From contig JADNRY010000359.1 in NCBI GenBank assembly GCA_015501585.1, forward strand, positions 1-62,010: DNA of 62,010 nucleotides, written 5' to 3'. Under the pieces are notes generated by a model. It was not told the DNA's origin. It did not search any database and saw only the letters and a list, made by a program, of their open reading frames with translations. Both the position numbers and the translations under genes were made by a program. The stretch is from Rhodocollybia butyracea (Eukaryota > Basidiomycota > Agaricomycetes > Agaricales > Omphalotaceae). Below are positions 23,801-34,889 of the stretch, piece after piece; position 1 is the first letter of the stretch; each line of letters opens with the position of its first letter.

Positions 23801-25724
23801 AGATATCAAACACAAAACCATGAGTCCATGGCAGTTGACTTTAATAACCTCAAGAAGACCAGGTACTGATTTGAAGGCCCACTTGTGGGCTGGTATAGAG
23901 TTGCCAGCAGTATGAGTTGCTTCAAAAGAAGATATTCAAGACATTTGACCCATTGTTCAAGTTCAGTGACTATGAACAACCAACAAAGTGTCCTAGTAAC
24001 AGCCTCATCCAACGCTGTCCCCCATCTTCTGAGTTGCTTTCAGTGACCCCGTGCCAGCATAGCATCACATTGTGATTTGTGAATAAACTTAGCCATCAAG
24101 ACAAACCAAAGACTACCCTCATCCAGTAGAAATGAGCCACTATAGATAAAAGTATTAAGTAAGCCTCCGAGTCTGAAGGGTAGTCAAGAAGTCAATTCAG
24201 CTGGTGAATTGTGAGTCTGTAACTAGAACTCACAGATCAATTTGACCACCCTTCCAACCTTACCTTCAACATTACCAACTCGAATCATACTGTCTGTGTA
24301 CTAGATTGAGAAGCTAGACCACGTCAAGTGAGCCGCCATAAGCAATTCATACACAAGGTGCGGCCACCAATTTTACTTGAGGCTATTTCTAGGATTTCCT
24401 CGTGTCCTGAGTCTAAGTAATTCAAAGGTTGGTGAGTAAGTATAGCCACTGAGTCACTGCAGGATGTGAATCAACAGTCAGTTGTATTGAGACCGAGAAG
24501 GGTCTGCTCTCTTAAGTAATGATCCGCGATGCCTTGACCCCAGAAGTATGTCGTTCGTGATATAAGCGTGACTTATGAGAGTAAATACTTCGAGAATCGA
24601 CCTGTATAACTTTGGTATCTCTCCCTTGTTCTTTGCTTGACTAGGATCCACTACGGTACCACGAGGTCAAGCATTTGGCGGTTCTCTGCCACGCACAATC
24701 GCGTACAATCACAGGTTGCCAATTGCCACCTTGGGGTGGACGCTGTTTTTGGTGTCAACCTCCAGACTACATCCTTGTCTGAAGTTGTTATCCAGCAAAA
24801 TCATAGGGTAAAATCATAGGTCGCTGCCCCATTTCAACCTTTAAACGCTGGTGCTTCATCTGGTTTACCTTTACCATACGCTCTCACTAATGAGTCCATT
24901 AATCAAGTTGTGCCAGAACCCAAGAGAATTACTAGTACCCGGCTTTTTTCGTTGCTCAGTTTTCTTCTGTACAACCCCGTGTCTAACCTTTTCATTGTTT
25001 CTGCAGTGGTTTAGTCTCCCGGCGGTGCTGGTGCTGCTTCACCTCATCAAAGTATTTGTTTGAATTCATTTACGGTAAGTATGAGGACTATACTAACATT
25101 CTTTGCTTTCGCCAGATCCCATTTCCCAGTGACACGGTCTTAATAGCAATTAAGTGTTCCACCTTGTCCCTCCCTCCTCCAGGCTGGCCGCCGGGACGGC
25201 GATTCACCAGAATTGACTGAATCAACCATTGATTCTTGATCCTGAATTGATTTGAACCTGCCCATTCAGACTATAATGTTTAATCCCATGGAAGTGTCGA
25301 CTAGTCACCAAGCACCTAACAAGCAGCCAAGGAAGTTGAAGTCCAAGTAGAGGGTAAGGCTCCCGGGACCCTGGTACCCTGGTGAAACCCAAGCATCGTG
25401 AAAGCACATGCTGTGGCGTCTCATGAGCACCACAGGCACGGCATGTATAGGAAGGAACTCAAGCCGATGACCGTATCAAATCGGGGTCAGAAGACTTGCC
25501 AAATGGATGAGCCGGCATGGCGGCTTAACATCAGGTGGGAAAGAAATACCTGATCTGGCGGTTTTGGAAGAATCCAACACTCATTTGACACCTACAAGAC
25601 CCTCCCTTCCCTTCGGTCAGAGTCGGGATGAGAAAATCTCACTGCTCACTAGAGCAAATGGCTGGCTTTGGTCAATTGTTTCCAAAGGCATTGAGGCAAG
25701 GACAAGCCTATATCACCTTGGCCA
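20856..25724. other. Gene-poor stretch with dispersed repeat fragments
   Basis: A 177-codon frame at 21061-21594 is Q/N/T/S-rich and built on A/C-rich simple sequence (repeated CAAGCAAG and ACAAACAAACGGG motifs), so it is not taken as a gene. The motif CATCAGCAGTTTCACAACCC (21459) recurs, slightly changed, inverted at 23065-23090 and near 31050. A TATATAAGG at about 22950 with downstream CT-rich sequence resembles an LTR U3/R region, but no partner LTR was found. 25100-25700 leads into a minisatellite. No other feature recognised. Confidence 0.35.
22680..22830 (+). repeat. Dispersed ~150 bp repeat (sister at about 33470-33600)
   Basis: Shared blocks include TTACA(A/G)TTGGG, TGTGG(G)TGGGTGTAG and GACAAAAATGC followed by a (C)CTACACCTCC-like segment, in the same order and orientation at both sites. 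Identity is moderate. No coding potential. Confidence 0.55.
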
Positions 25725-26530
25725 CAACGTGCCGCCCTTGGGGAGGCCAAGCGTTGAGCTAAGGGACAGGGAGTGGTGCACATCCGCTACCAACATGATG
25801 AGCGACAATGCCCAGACTGCGCGTACATCCGCTATGAACATGAGAATGCCCAAGCCGGGTGTTGAGCTAAGGGACTAGAAGTGGCACACACCTGCTACAC
25901 ACACACAGAGCGATGGCGCCCAGACCAGGCATTGAGCTAAGGATTGCATGCACATCTGCTACAAATGTGAGGATGCCTAGGCCAGGCGTTGGGCTAAGGG
26001 ACTAGCGGCGGTGCGCACCTGCTACAAACACAAAGAGCGACGGCACCCAGACCGGGAATTGAGCTAAGGGACCACATGCACATCTACTACGAATGTGAGG
26101 ATGCCTAGGCCAGGCGTTGGGCTCAGGGACTAGAGGCGGCGCGCACCTGGTACAAACGCAAGGAGTGATGGCGCCCAGACTGGGCATTGAGCTAAGGGAC
26201 CGCACACGCATCTGCTACGACCGTGAGGATGCCTGGGGAGGGCTAAGGGACTAGAGGCTACGCACCTGCTATGCGAAGAGTGATGGCGCCCAGACCAAGT
26301 GCTGAGCTAAGGGAGTTCGGCGGCATGCACCTGGTACGAAGACCCGAGCGTTGAACTAAGGGACCGCACATGCATCCGCTACGAACAGGAGGATGCCTAG
26401 GTCAGGTGTTGAGACTAGAAGTGGCGCGTGCGTGTTATGAACGTGATGAGTGATGATGCCCAGAGCGGGTGCGCAGCCGCTACAAACATGAGGATGGCCA
26501 GGCTGGGTTTTGAGGGACCGGGAGTGGTGA
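25725..26530 (+). repeat. Long minisatellite with alternating ~70 bp half-units
   Basis: About a dozen degenerate units share TTGAGCTAAGGGAC, then a GTGGC(G)CACA-like segment, then (A)CCTGCTAC or ATC(C/T)GCTAC, then GATG(G)CGCCCAGAC or GAGGATGCC(T/C)AGGCC. Two half-unit types alternate, giving a larger period of about 140 bp. The flanking GGCACTATGTCAAGACAATC links it to the inverted fragment at 16500-16721. Open frames across it are repeat artefacts. Confidence 0.85.
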
Positions 26531-27970
26531 TCAAGGGGAGAACAATTCCTAGCGTCTGACTTGAGCGGCTTCACGATGGTGGCTGGCACTATGTCAAGAC
26601 AATCCAGCCACCAGCGGAGTTCACCAGCGCCAGAGGAATGAAAGGGATTGGTGAGCAATGGACAAGAGGATATAGGGTGAACTGCACACCTTTGACATAC
26701 TCAGAAAGACTTATTACCATGAAACGCTCGAGGCCGTATGGAGACGCTTGAGTAAGAGCAACGGCAACATTCAAAACTTGAAAACGGCTTCTTGGCGAAC
26801 AAGGCGCAGAGAGGGCCGAGAATTACACTCAGAAATTAATGATTTAAGCCAGAAGTTACAGGTATCCGATATCCAGCAGTTGCGTTGACGGGTTTGGTGC
26901 GGTAAGTTCAACTGACGTAGTCATGTGATCTGTCAATCTCGTTCCGTTCATCCGATCATCCCGCTTGTCCCGCATTTTCCGTATGCTCCGAGTTTACCGT
27001 GTTGGACATAATAAACAGTTTCTACGAGTTCATAATCGATTGGTAAAACCCGATCCCATCAAACCGAAGAAGGGCCAGTAACAGCAGGAAACAGCGATGA
27101 CTCTTGATATCGACAAAATCATTAAATATAAAGATAAGATTCCCGGCCACATGCCATTTTCATCTGTTTGCTTCGTGTGACGGTCATTGAGCATCTTGCC
27201 CAAGTGCTCAAGCACAGTCAAAACCTACAACGCGGAGAATATATGAGGAAATCGAAATCTGCAAAAATCGGCAGATCTGAAATCACTCAGATGCCGATCA
27301 AATTTCGCAGATAATTGTCGTTTTTTCTGCGGTTATCCAAGGAAATTCTGTTCATGATCTGAGAATATCTGATATTTACAGTACTACTATGCTATTGCAT
27401 TGCGCTCGGCCTCTCCTCCCTACATCCTTCTCTGCTATCAACATGTTTCACACTTAATAGAAATCTTATAGTAAGACAAATGGGCATTAAAAGCAATGGT
27501 AAAATCACCTACAGTCTCAGTACCGTTGGTGGAAAAGCTGTTTTAGACTTGAAAGCGGCATGTGCTGAGGGTCGTTCTATGTGTATACAATGTGAGTGAC
27601 AAACTTACAGTAAGCCGTGGCTTGTTAGTTGCAAGAATATTGACCCTGTTAGTAGCGGCAACGTTAGTATCATTGGATATTACACTAGAGATCAATAGTA
27701 TAACCAACCTAGTCGAAAATGGGAGTGCAATTGTCAGGAACAGAATCGCAAAAGCGGTGTTGGCAACAGAGATACGAGCGGAATTGTAGACTGGAGCGGA
27801 TGTAAGAGCATCGCCCAACTTGGTAACAGAAGTACGAGGTTGTTGGAGACAAAATTGAGTGCTGTTTGTAGCTGATCACAGCAGAATTGTAAGCATGGCT
27901 GTTAACAGAATTATGGGTATTGTTGGTATTGGAATTGCGATTGCTAGCGGAATTATGAGCATTGTTGATA
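26531..27970. other. No gene assigned
   Basis: 27560-27965 contains loosely repeated GGAATTRTRAGCATTG-type motifs that give N/S-rich frames on the minus strand and hydrophobic ones on the plus strand. A plus-strand frame at about 27480 (MGIKSNGKITYSLSTV..., containing GGKAVLDL) vaguely resembles the start of a beta-trefoil lectin repeat and is followed by GTGAGT, but it could not be extended into a gene. Confidence 0.3.
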
Positions 27971-28430
27971 ATGGAGTTGGTGGCGGACACATCAGAAAGT
28001 AAGTTATCCTATTCGCGCCCCCAAATCGCCTCTAGTGTTCTCGTTTATTATTATCGTACAGCCAAAAAAGATCGGGACTCTGATACTGGCAAGGTTTCCA
28101 TAGTGAGTACTATAACTCTGGAACGCCCACGGTGCACTGAAGTATTCAACCACAAAAAGTACCCTGGACATAAACTTCACAATTGGAAAGTTGTCCGCTC
28201 AAGAAAAAACTGGACATTCAACAGTGCAGTCACTGCAAAGAAAGAGGGATCCGACGAGTCGATATCCGTGTTTGTCCAGACATTTGAGGGCCCTGGGGCA
28301 AAACAGGTGAGCTATAAACAGCATCTTTGTGAAGCTCCTTTTGTGTTGATACTTGTGATCGTTACAGTTGTTCTTGAAAAGGCTTGAATTTTCAAGGGGA
28401 CTAGTGTGCGTAACTGCTACAGATTGCTAG
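27971..28430 (+). CDS. Hypothetical small protein, weak three-exon model
   Basis: ATG at 27971 opens exon 1 (27971-27998). GTAAGT to CAG removes 27999-28061. Exon 2 runs 28062-28306 and ends at GTGAGC. Exon 3 runs 28368-28430, with a TAG stop. The joined frame is open for 111 codons, charged and without signal peptide or membrane segment; the central part contains YPGHKLHNWKVVRSRKNW. No family was recognised. The model rests only on consistent splice motifs and phase, so it may be spurious. Confidence 0.3.
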
Positions 28431-31334
28431 TTGCCTTTATTGCACTTATATAGCGTGGTAGAAACGGCCATCACCTCAACATTGTAGGAATACCACCTTC
28501 CACAAAGTCCAATACCCAAACCGATTCTCATTATATTGTCTACGAAAGAGGTATATCTGTTCACAAATTTGCTCGTCTCATCTCAGGCTTATAAACGCAT
28601 ATCTAGCGCATCGTAAAGACACTTGTCGCCTGCTTGCGACAGCATTAGTGAAAGGAGAGAAGGAAACTACAGCTGTGGGTCTGAAAACAGTGAGCACCAG
28701 ACACCAACGTTTCCTTGGGATATTGACTGAAAAAGCTCTTAGGTTTATGGCATTGTGGTACGTCCCTCTAGCTATGGTCTAAAATGAGATAGGACAATCT
28801 TTGAACTCTGGTATGAACAGTCGGCACTCGCCCACTTGTCCAAAGTAGCCTCAAGCCTTTGCTTGGCACAGATTCACATTGAAGTAAGCCCTTAGTTTGT
28901 CGAGTCTTAGCAGTGTTGAATGTGCTACCAGAACTTTGACATATTCCCAGATGAATTAGGGCACATTGTGCTTTGCTATGTGCCAAATATGACAGATACT
29001 GATAGGTTTGAACGTCCCCGTGGATTTGCGGATCACGCCTCGGAAATCATTCTGTGTAGTTCTCAATTATCTTTCAGATTTTTACCGAGGCAAATCATAC
29101 AGTCTGGAGTGAGCCATTTACTTTTGAAGACAAGTGCTCACACTAACCTCCTTCTTTCCAGGAGAGAAACTTGACCGATATTTGGGCCTGGCAGACACTG
29201 ATTTTGATTTTGGTCACAACGGTCCTAGTGACGATGAAGGTCACCCCAATCAGAGTCAAAGCTCTGCCGTTGGATTGTCCGCTCAACCATCACGAAATGA
29301 GTGGGAGTCATCAAGCCACCAGCGTCGACGCGAGCTTATATGGAAGTCCCTCGCGTCTGATATGCCCCTGTGAGATATATCCGAGGTGTATGGGGATTTC
29401 CTAGACTCCGCTTTTGACACAAGCCCGTCGGTCCAGCTGCCTCACCGCTTCGGAATGAGCTCCACCACAGCATCAGGCCATAAGTGTAAAGGATATCGCC
29501 GCGGTCAACTTCAATACATTCGGCGAGTTCAAGTCCAACTCGATCTATGATACTCAGCTCATTTGCATTGCAGCAGGAACTGATACCTTAGCTCTCAACT
29601 CCTCTACCACTATCACCACCACGGCTTTGTTTGGAATCAAAGTACCCGCCTGTTTTAGTTTTAACCTGGATATTGATATTTCATTGTCAATCCTATTTAT
29701 GATTGAACCGGAACTAGAAATTCTGGAACCGCATTAAGTATGCAAACACAATCCAGTTTCAATCCAGTCTATCCTTCCAGTTGGATTGAACACAGTTTAA
29801 CGGTCGAGTCACATCTTTTTTTTCGCGTTTCATAATGTAAACTTACATGCGAACGGCCACATGACATGTTGGTTTCTTTCTCCCTGCATCCACGACTCTA
29901 TAACTTCAAGTACAACAGTCGCTCTCAAATTCTCCGGCTGGCTCCCAACTCGTCGCCGAAAGGACATAAAGATAGCCTCAAGCCACTTACACTATCAAAA
30001 AAGTTTTACATGCAAATACAAGCTTCTCCACGCATGTCCAGAGTAACGAACAATAATTCGAGTTCAAGAAAGCCGATTCTACAAGACTTCAACATTTTGA
30101 TGGCTTCCAAAGTTTCAAAGCTCAAGGACTCAATATCTATTATCAATCCTTGCTTCGATCTTGCTTTCATGCTCAAGCTTTGTATTCCTGTTCGCTGCCT
30201 CAGACAGGCTTCTCGCCCTTCAAGCTTCATGTAACATGCTGACTTGCTGACTCGTTGATGCACTTCTTTCACAGGTTCTGTACCAGGTATGTTAACCTGG
30301 TGGTGTCTTATTATGTATGTATAGGATGTTTTTTGTACTCTAATTACATCGTCCCATAATGATAATCTATCTTTTTGAACATCGGAATGGAACGGGAACA
30401 GCGAGGAACCATTCGGAAAGGCTGGAAAACAGCCCTTGAGAAACAAAAAATAATCCAAAGAGCATTTGGGAATGAAACCGAAAATTATCTGGCGTGGGTC
30501 AGGAATATCATGCATTCCCTTTTGATATCCCGGTTTAGATCAAGGAAATTTGGATCCGGTTTTAATCCAGCCTAACGCCCTGCCTGTGTAACCCTAAGCT
30601 TGATGTGTATGATATTTCAATGTTTTAGTCCTTGTATTTGTTAGGTATACGTGTACTTACTACTTATTGCTCGATTGTTCCGTCACTCTGAATATGTACA
30701 TTAAGTAATACAATCGTCTTTCACTTGTACTATCTTGTCTTGATTCCCCTCTCACAGAGGATCAACTGTAGCCCTCGTATTGCTGTATCCTAACAGTGTT
30801 TATTATGGGAATGTGATGTTTTTATTTTAAGAACTCGGAAGGAAGGAAGGATTCTATTGCACTGGATGGTTCAAAATTTGAACGCTGAACGCTAAATAAG
30901 TAAGGGAGGCTCTTACAGTTAATCGGAATTATCTTATTTTTGCTTCAGGTTGGGCATAAGCAACACAGTGGCATTCAAAGGATATGTTGTCAATATCCAA
31001 CAGTCCAACTTCAAGTTGATTCCTTTCATGTAGGCCTAGGTCCTCCAGGCTCCCACAGGGCTGTGAAACTGCTGAAGATTAAGACTCAAGATACATAAAC
31101 CAATAATGTACCTCAATGTACTGGAACTAGAAGCTGTTACTGGCAGCCACTGGTAGCCGTCTTTGGCAGCATGTCATCAAGTGTAGCGTACTGCCCTCAA
31201 GTCTTTGATCAAAATGGTGTGCAAACTGCATCATGACTCACTGAACCCTTCGCAGCATAAACTACAATTGAAGCCATTTTTATCTTACCTTGATCCTATT
31301 TTTTCTGAGGATTGAATAAATTACCTTTGCTCCA
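28431..31334. other. No gene recognised
   Basis: The longest frame is 169 codons on the minus strand (30006-30515), of mixed composition and without domain signals; a plus frame of 122 codons overlaps it, so neither is preferred. 30836-30860 has GGAAGGAAGGAAGGATTCTA resembling part of the 6.9 kb dispersed repeat. A fragment near 31050 matches the CATCAGCAGTTTCAC repeat. Confidence 0.35.
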
Positions 31335-31747
31335 CTCTGACATTAGTCAAAATGATTGTTTTAATTCTTGGCACTCTGAATGATTGTTTACTCAAAGGCA
31401 ATCCAAATCATTGTCCTCAATAGGAGACAGTCTCACTGATTGTCTTGGGTTGGGCACTCTAAATGATTGTTTCTCAACACAATCATTTTGATTGTCCTTA
31501 ATAGTAGGCAATCCAAATAACTGTCTTGGGTTGGGCACTCTAAATGATTGCTTACTCAAGACAATCAAAATGATTGTCCTCAATACTAGGCAATCCAAAT
31601 GATTGTCTTAAATTGTGGGCATTCTAAATGATTGTTTGCTCAAGACAATCAAAATGAGTGTTTGGCAAAAAAAACATCTAAATGATTATTTTTTCAAAAA
31701 ATGATTGACTCAGACAATCAAATTGATTGTTTTTCCTTCCCGTAGTG
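31335..31747 (+). mobile_element. CACTA-like element copy E (variant subterminal array)
   Basis: The right terminus is ATTGTTTTTCCTTCCCGTAGTG-like and ends at 31747. Inward are repeated CTAAATGATTGTTT, CAAGACAATCAAAATGA and AGGCAATCCAAATGATTG motifs with a longer, more regular period (about 85 bp) than in copies A-D. The shared terminus but different array suggests a second subfamily. The trinucleotide after the terminus (TGA) is the same as after copy C. Confidence 0.6.
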
Positions 31748-33609
31748 TGAGGTAAATATGCGATATAGCAAACAGCGGGCCTACAGCTGCAGTAGAGTCA
31801 TCTGGGAAGGTGTATTAGTGACATTACTTCTGGAAGAGCATTGACATACCTGAGGAAGGATGTAAAGTATGGTGTCCAGTCAAAGCGAGCGGCACAAGTT
31901 CAAGCTACGGGAGATTAACAGCTGTTAGCAAGGAACATTGAGCGAATAAGAGAAAAACGTACATGAAAAGTTGTGGCAAGGGACAAGATCCATTCCTAAC
32001 CCACTGAGTACTACAACTAAGTAGCGCAAAGTCAACGTTAGGCACGACGAATTGAGCAATAAGTTTGAACGATGTTAGTGAGGATCTAGCGAACGGAGTG
32101 ACTTTGCGTGAGTTGATGGGGGGAATAGAGAGACGTAAGAGGTCGTTCGTTTTGATACTACAGGATCACATGATCTCCCACGCACAAGCCGTGAAATTTT
32201 AAAGTGCAACTGACATGTCGATGCCGGACTTGTCTCTGCGACTCTTTCTTCATGTTCAATGCCAAGCACTTAGCAGCCGCTGGATGCCGCTAAGTGAGCA
32301 AATTGATAGAGCTGGCGAGTGTACGGCGGTAAGCTGGAGCAGGTGACGGCATGCTGGAAGTGGGTGACAGCAAACTGGAGAGCGGCGATGGCAAGCTGGT
32401 GAGCGGCGACGGCAGGCTGGTGAGCTGATGATGCATGATGGCGATGACTCTTGAGAGAGAGCTGCTATTAGTGTACGTGATCCGTTCGATGTTTATGTGT
32501 ATGTCTCTTTGAGTTACTTTCTTGCCCCTGCTTTCAAGTCATTCTTTGTCCTATCAATGACATTCTCATTTGGACTGCCTAATACACACACTCATGGGAC
32601 CACGTCAGTTATGCTTCCACCACTACCAGCCTCAAATTTCCTTGGTGTGTGACTCAAATTCGGTGTTCTTGGAAGCAATAAACAAGCAATAAAACTGCCA
32701 AAAGTTTACAAAATGTTCGAAATATTTTTGAGATGCTTTTGAGATATTTCGGGAAATGTTTGATAATTCATTCGAGAGGTTTAAAGTTACGAGAACTGTT
32801 AAAATAGCTGAGATTAGTAGTATTATCAAAGTATTATTATTATTACTGTAAGCCTAGATGTATTTGTATTCTTTTGAGAATCTTTTTACAAATTATTGAA
32901 TATTTCCTATGGGCGGTTTTCCTGATGATAAACAATCATTGATTACTGTACCATTTCGAGCAGTTTGTAAGTCACGGGTCACAAGGGACCCGGATCATCC
33001 GAAAGGTCACGCCTGGTCACAGGTATTAGAGGGACCTTACGAAAAAAAATTTGAGTCACCGGCGCTACATGTACTAAATTTTTTCGAGTGCCTGCGGCGC
33101 ACTACTAAATTTCGTAGTGGTCACACGCACAATTGGGATCTTACAAAATTTTATTTCAGGAGGTGGGGTCACAGGTCACACCCCTTACGAAGTGCTCGAA
33201 ATGGTACAGTACACAACTTCCCTTTTGAGTTATAACTCAAGAAGCTCAGGAGATACCTTCAGAACCAAGTTCAGCCAAGCATTGCCGATGTTTGACTCCC
33301 GAAAAGATTTTTAGCCTTGTGATGCACGCAGGGTTATACCCAGCCGCCGATCCTTTGCTTGATTCAAGCTCTATGACTCACGATATAGACAGACGGACAC
33401 TCAACAACAATGATTAGTTTCATAACTATTACACGATGTCTCAGTGAGAGATCAGGAATTTTTAAACTTCGAGTTTCGGTCGGACATTTTACAGTTGGGT
33501 TGCAGGTGAATGTGGTGGGTGTAGGATACTAGGGAATGAGGAAGCATTGCAAGTGACAAAAATGCCCTACACCTCCTAGGCCGTGAACAGCATTATAAAA
33601 CTGCTGATC
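31748..33609. other. No gene recognised; short minisatellite inside
   Basis: 32330-32425 has five or so 21 bp units near GCAAGCTGGTGAGCGGCGACG. 33470-33600 is the sister of the 150 bp repeat at 22680. Frames of up to 108 codons (32909-33235) show no domain. Confidence 0.4.
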
Positions 33610-33731
33610 CCTGGAAGCTAATGCATCAGGTGACCGACTTTTGTACCAGAAGCATCTCCTCTTCTAACTTCTATGCACCTTCCAACTTTCCAAGTGCACG
33701 ATATGTGAAGGCAAGGTTTGCCATGCAAGTG
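33610..33731 (-). pseudogene. 3' remnant of the NB-ARC/TPR gene, cut off by TRIM insertion
   Basis: On the minus strand this reads, in the frame the gene would have without the TRIM, as MANLAFTYRALGKLEGA then a TAG, then KLEEEMLLVQKSVT and a TGA. These are clear continuations of TPR unit 14 and the start of unit 15. The target duplication CACTT (AAGTG on plus, 33727-33731 and 34890-34894) joins it precisely to the truncated gene on the other side of the element. Confidence 0.85.
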
Positions 33732-34889
33732 TGTTGGATAATAAAATAGAACACGATATTACCACTCGGGATAATATATAGCACAACGGCAGAATAGAGT
33801 AAAAAGCACAATATATTCCGTTTGCCCCCTACAGCACTGAGAGAGGGGCAATCGGATGAGGTAGCATATATCTAGCTACTGCTTATATACTGGTAATGGG
33901 GGTGATAGGAAATAAGTACGCGTAAGTATGTGTCAATAATGAGTGTGAGATAACTATGAGCTTGATCAATCATAACAATGATACTGATATCTTGTGATAT
34001 CTAACACTTCCCCGCAAGCTTGTAGTTAGTCGAACAAAGAATAAAACAAATGTAAACAATATACCAATCAATCAACTTCTGCATTAACTCCACCCAATAA
34101 TCTGTGTGCGTGCAACATAGTAGCTAACTTTCGAGCAAAACACTTTGACGTGGAAAAATGATCTGATGCAATGAATGGTCTCGAAATGATCTGTTCAACT
34201 CACAATATAAACAACAATGTATGTCCGTCTGGTAGCATGCCTCTGATGCTTGTCCGATGTCCAATGCCTTGTCAAATACACAATTTGACACTAAATTCGC
34301 GCTCCAACGCGATGGGTCTGCTCTGATCAAACACACAGTTTGATCCCAATAAGTGTTCTCTTGACACTTTAGTTAAACACACAGTTTAACAACAATATTT
34401 GATACGCAATCAAATGTTGACCCGTGAATGATTGATGGACAATGATAGATGATGGTGACGTGGACAGTGTGAGTGAGTGAATAAGTGCACAACGCCGTGT
34501 GACTTGAGTAAAAACTTGTATGAGCTTCTGAGTGGCGATAAGGATGGGACTGTTCCTCAATCCTTCTATAGCACTATGTTTTACTAGCCTGCTAGACTGG
34601 CTAGGATCCGATTGTGTTGGATAATAAAATAGAACACGATATTACCACTCGGGATAATATATAGCACAACGGCAGAATAGAGTAAAAAGCACAATATATT
34701 CCGTTTGCCCCCTACAGCACTGAGAGAGGGGCAATCGGATGAGGTAGCGTATATCTAGCTACTGCTTATATACTGGTAATGGGGGTGATAGGAAATAAGT
34801 ACGCGTAAGTACGTGTCAATAATGAGTGTGAGATAACTATGAGCTTGATCAATCATAACAATGATACTGATATCTTGTGATATCTAACA
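33732..34889 (-). mobile_element. TRIM retroelement copy 1 (275 bp LTRs, 608 bp interior)
   Basis: Two 275 bp direct repeats (33732-34006 and 34615-34889) with TGTT...AACA ends enclose 608 bp without a polyprotein. AAGTG flanks both sides (33727-33731 and 34890-34894), a perfect 5 bp target duplication. A purine tract CTTGCGGGGAAG (minus strand) abuts the 3' LTR, which sets the orientation. The size and lack of gag-pol fit a terminal-repeat retrotransposon in miniature, which needs proteins supplied from elsewhere. The LTRs differ at only a few positions, so the insertion is fairly recent. Confidence 0.95.

Noticed and set aside
30006..30515. 169-codon minus-strand frame
   Set aside because: No domain or splice support, overlapped by a plus frame of similar length; kept only as a note on the stretch.
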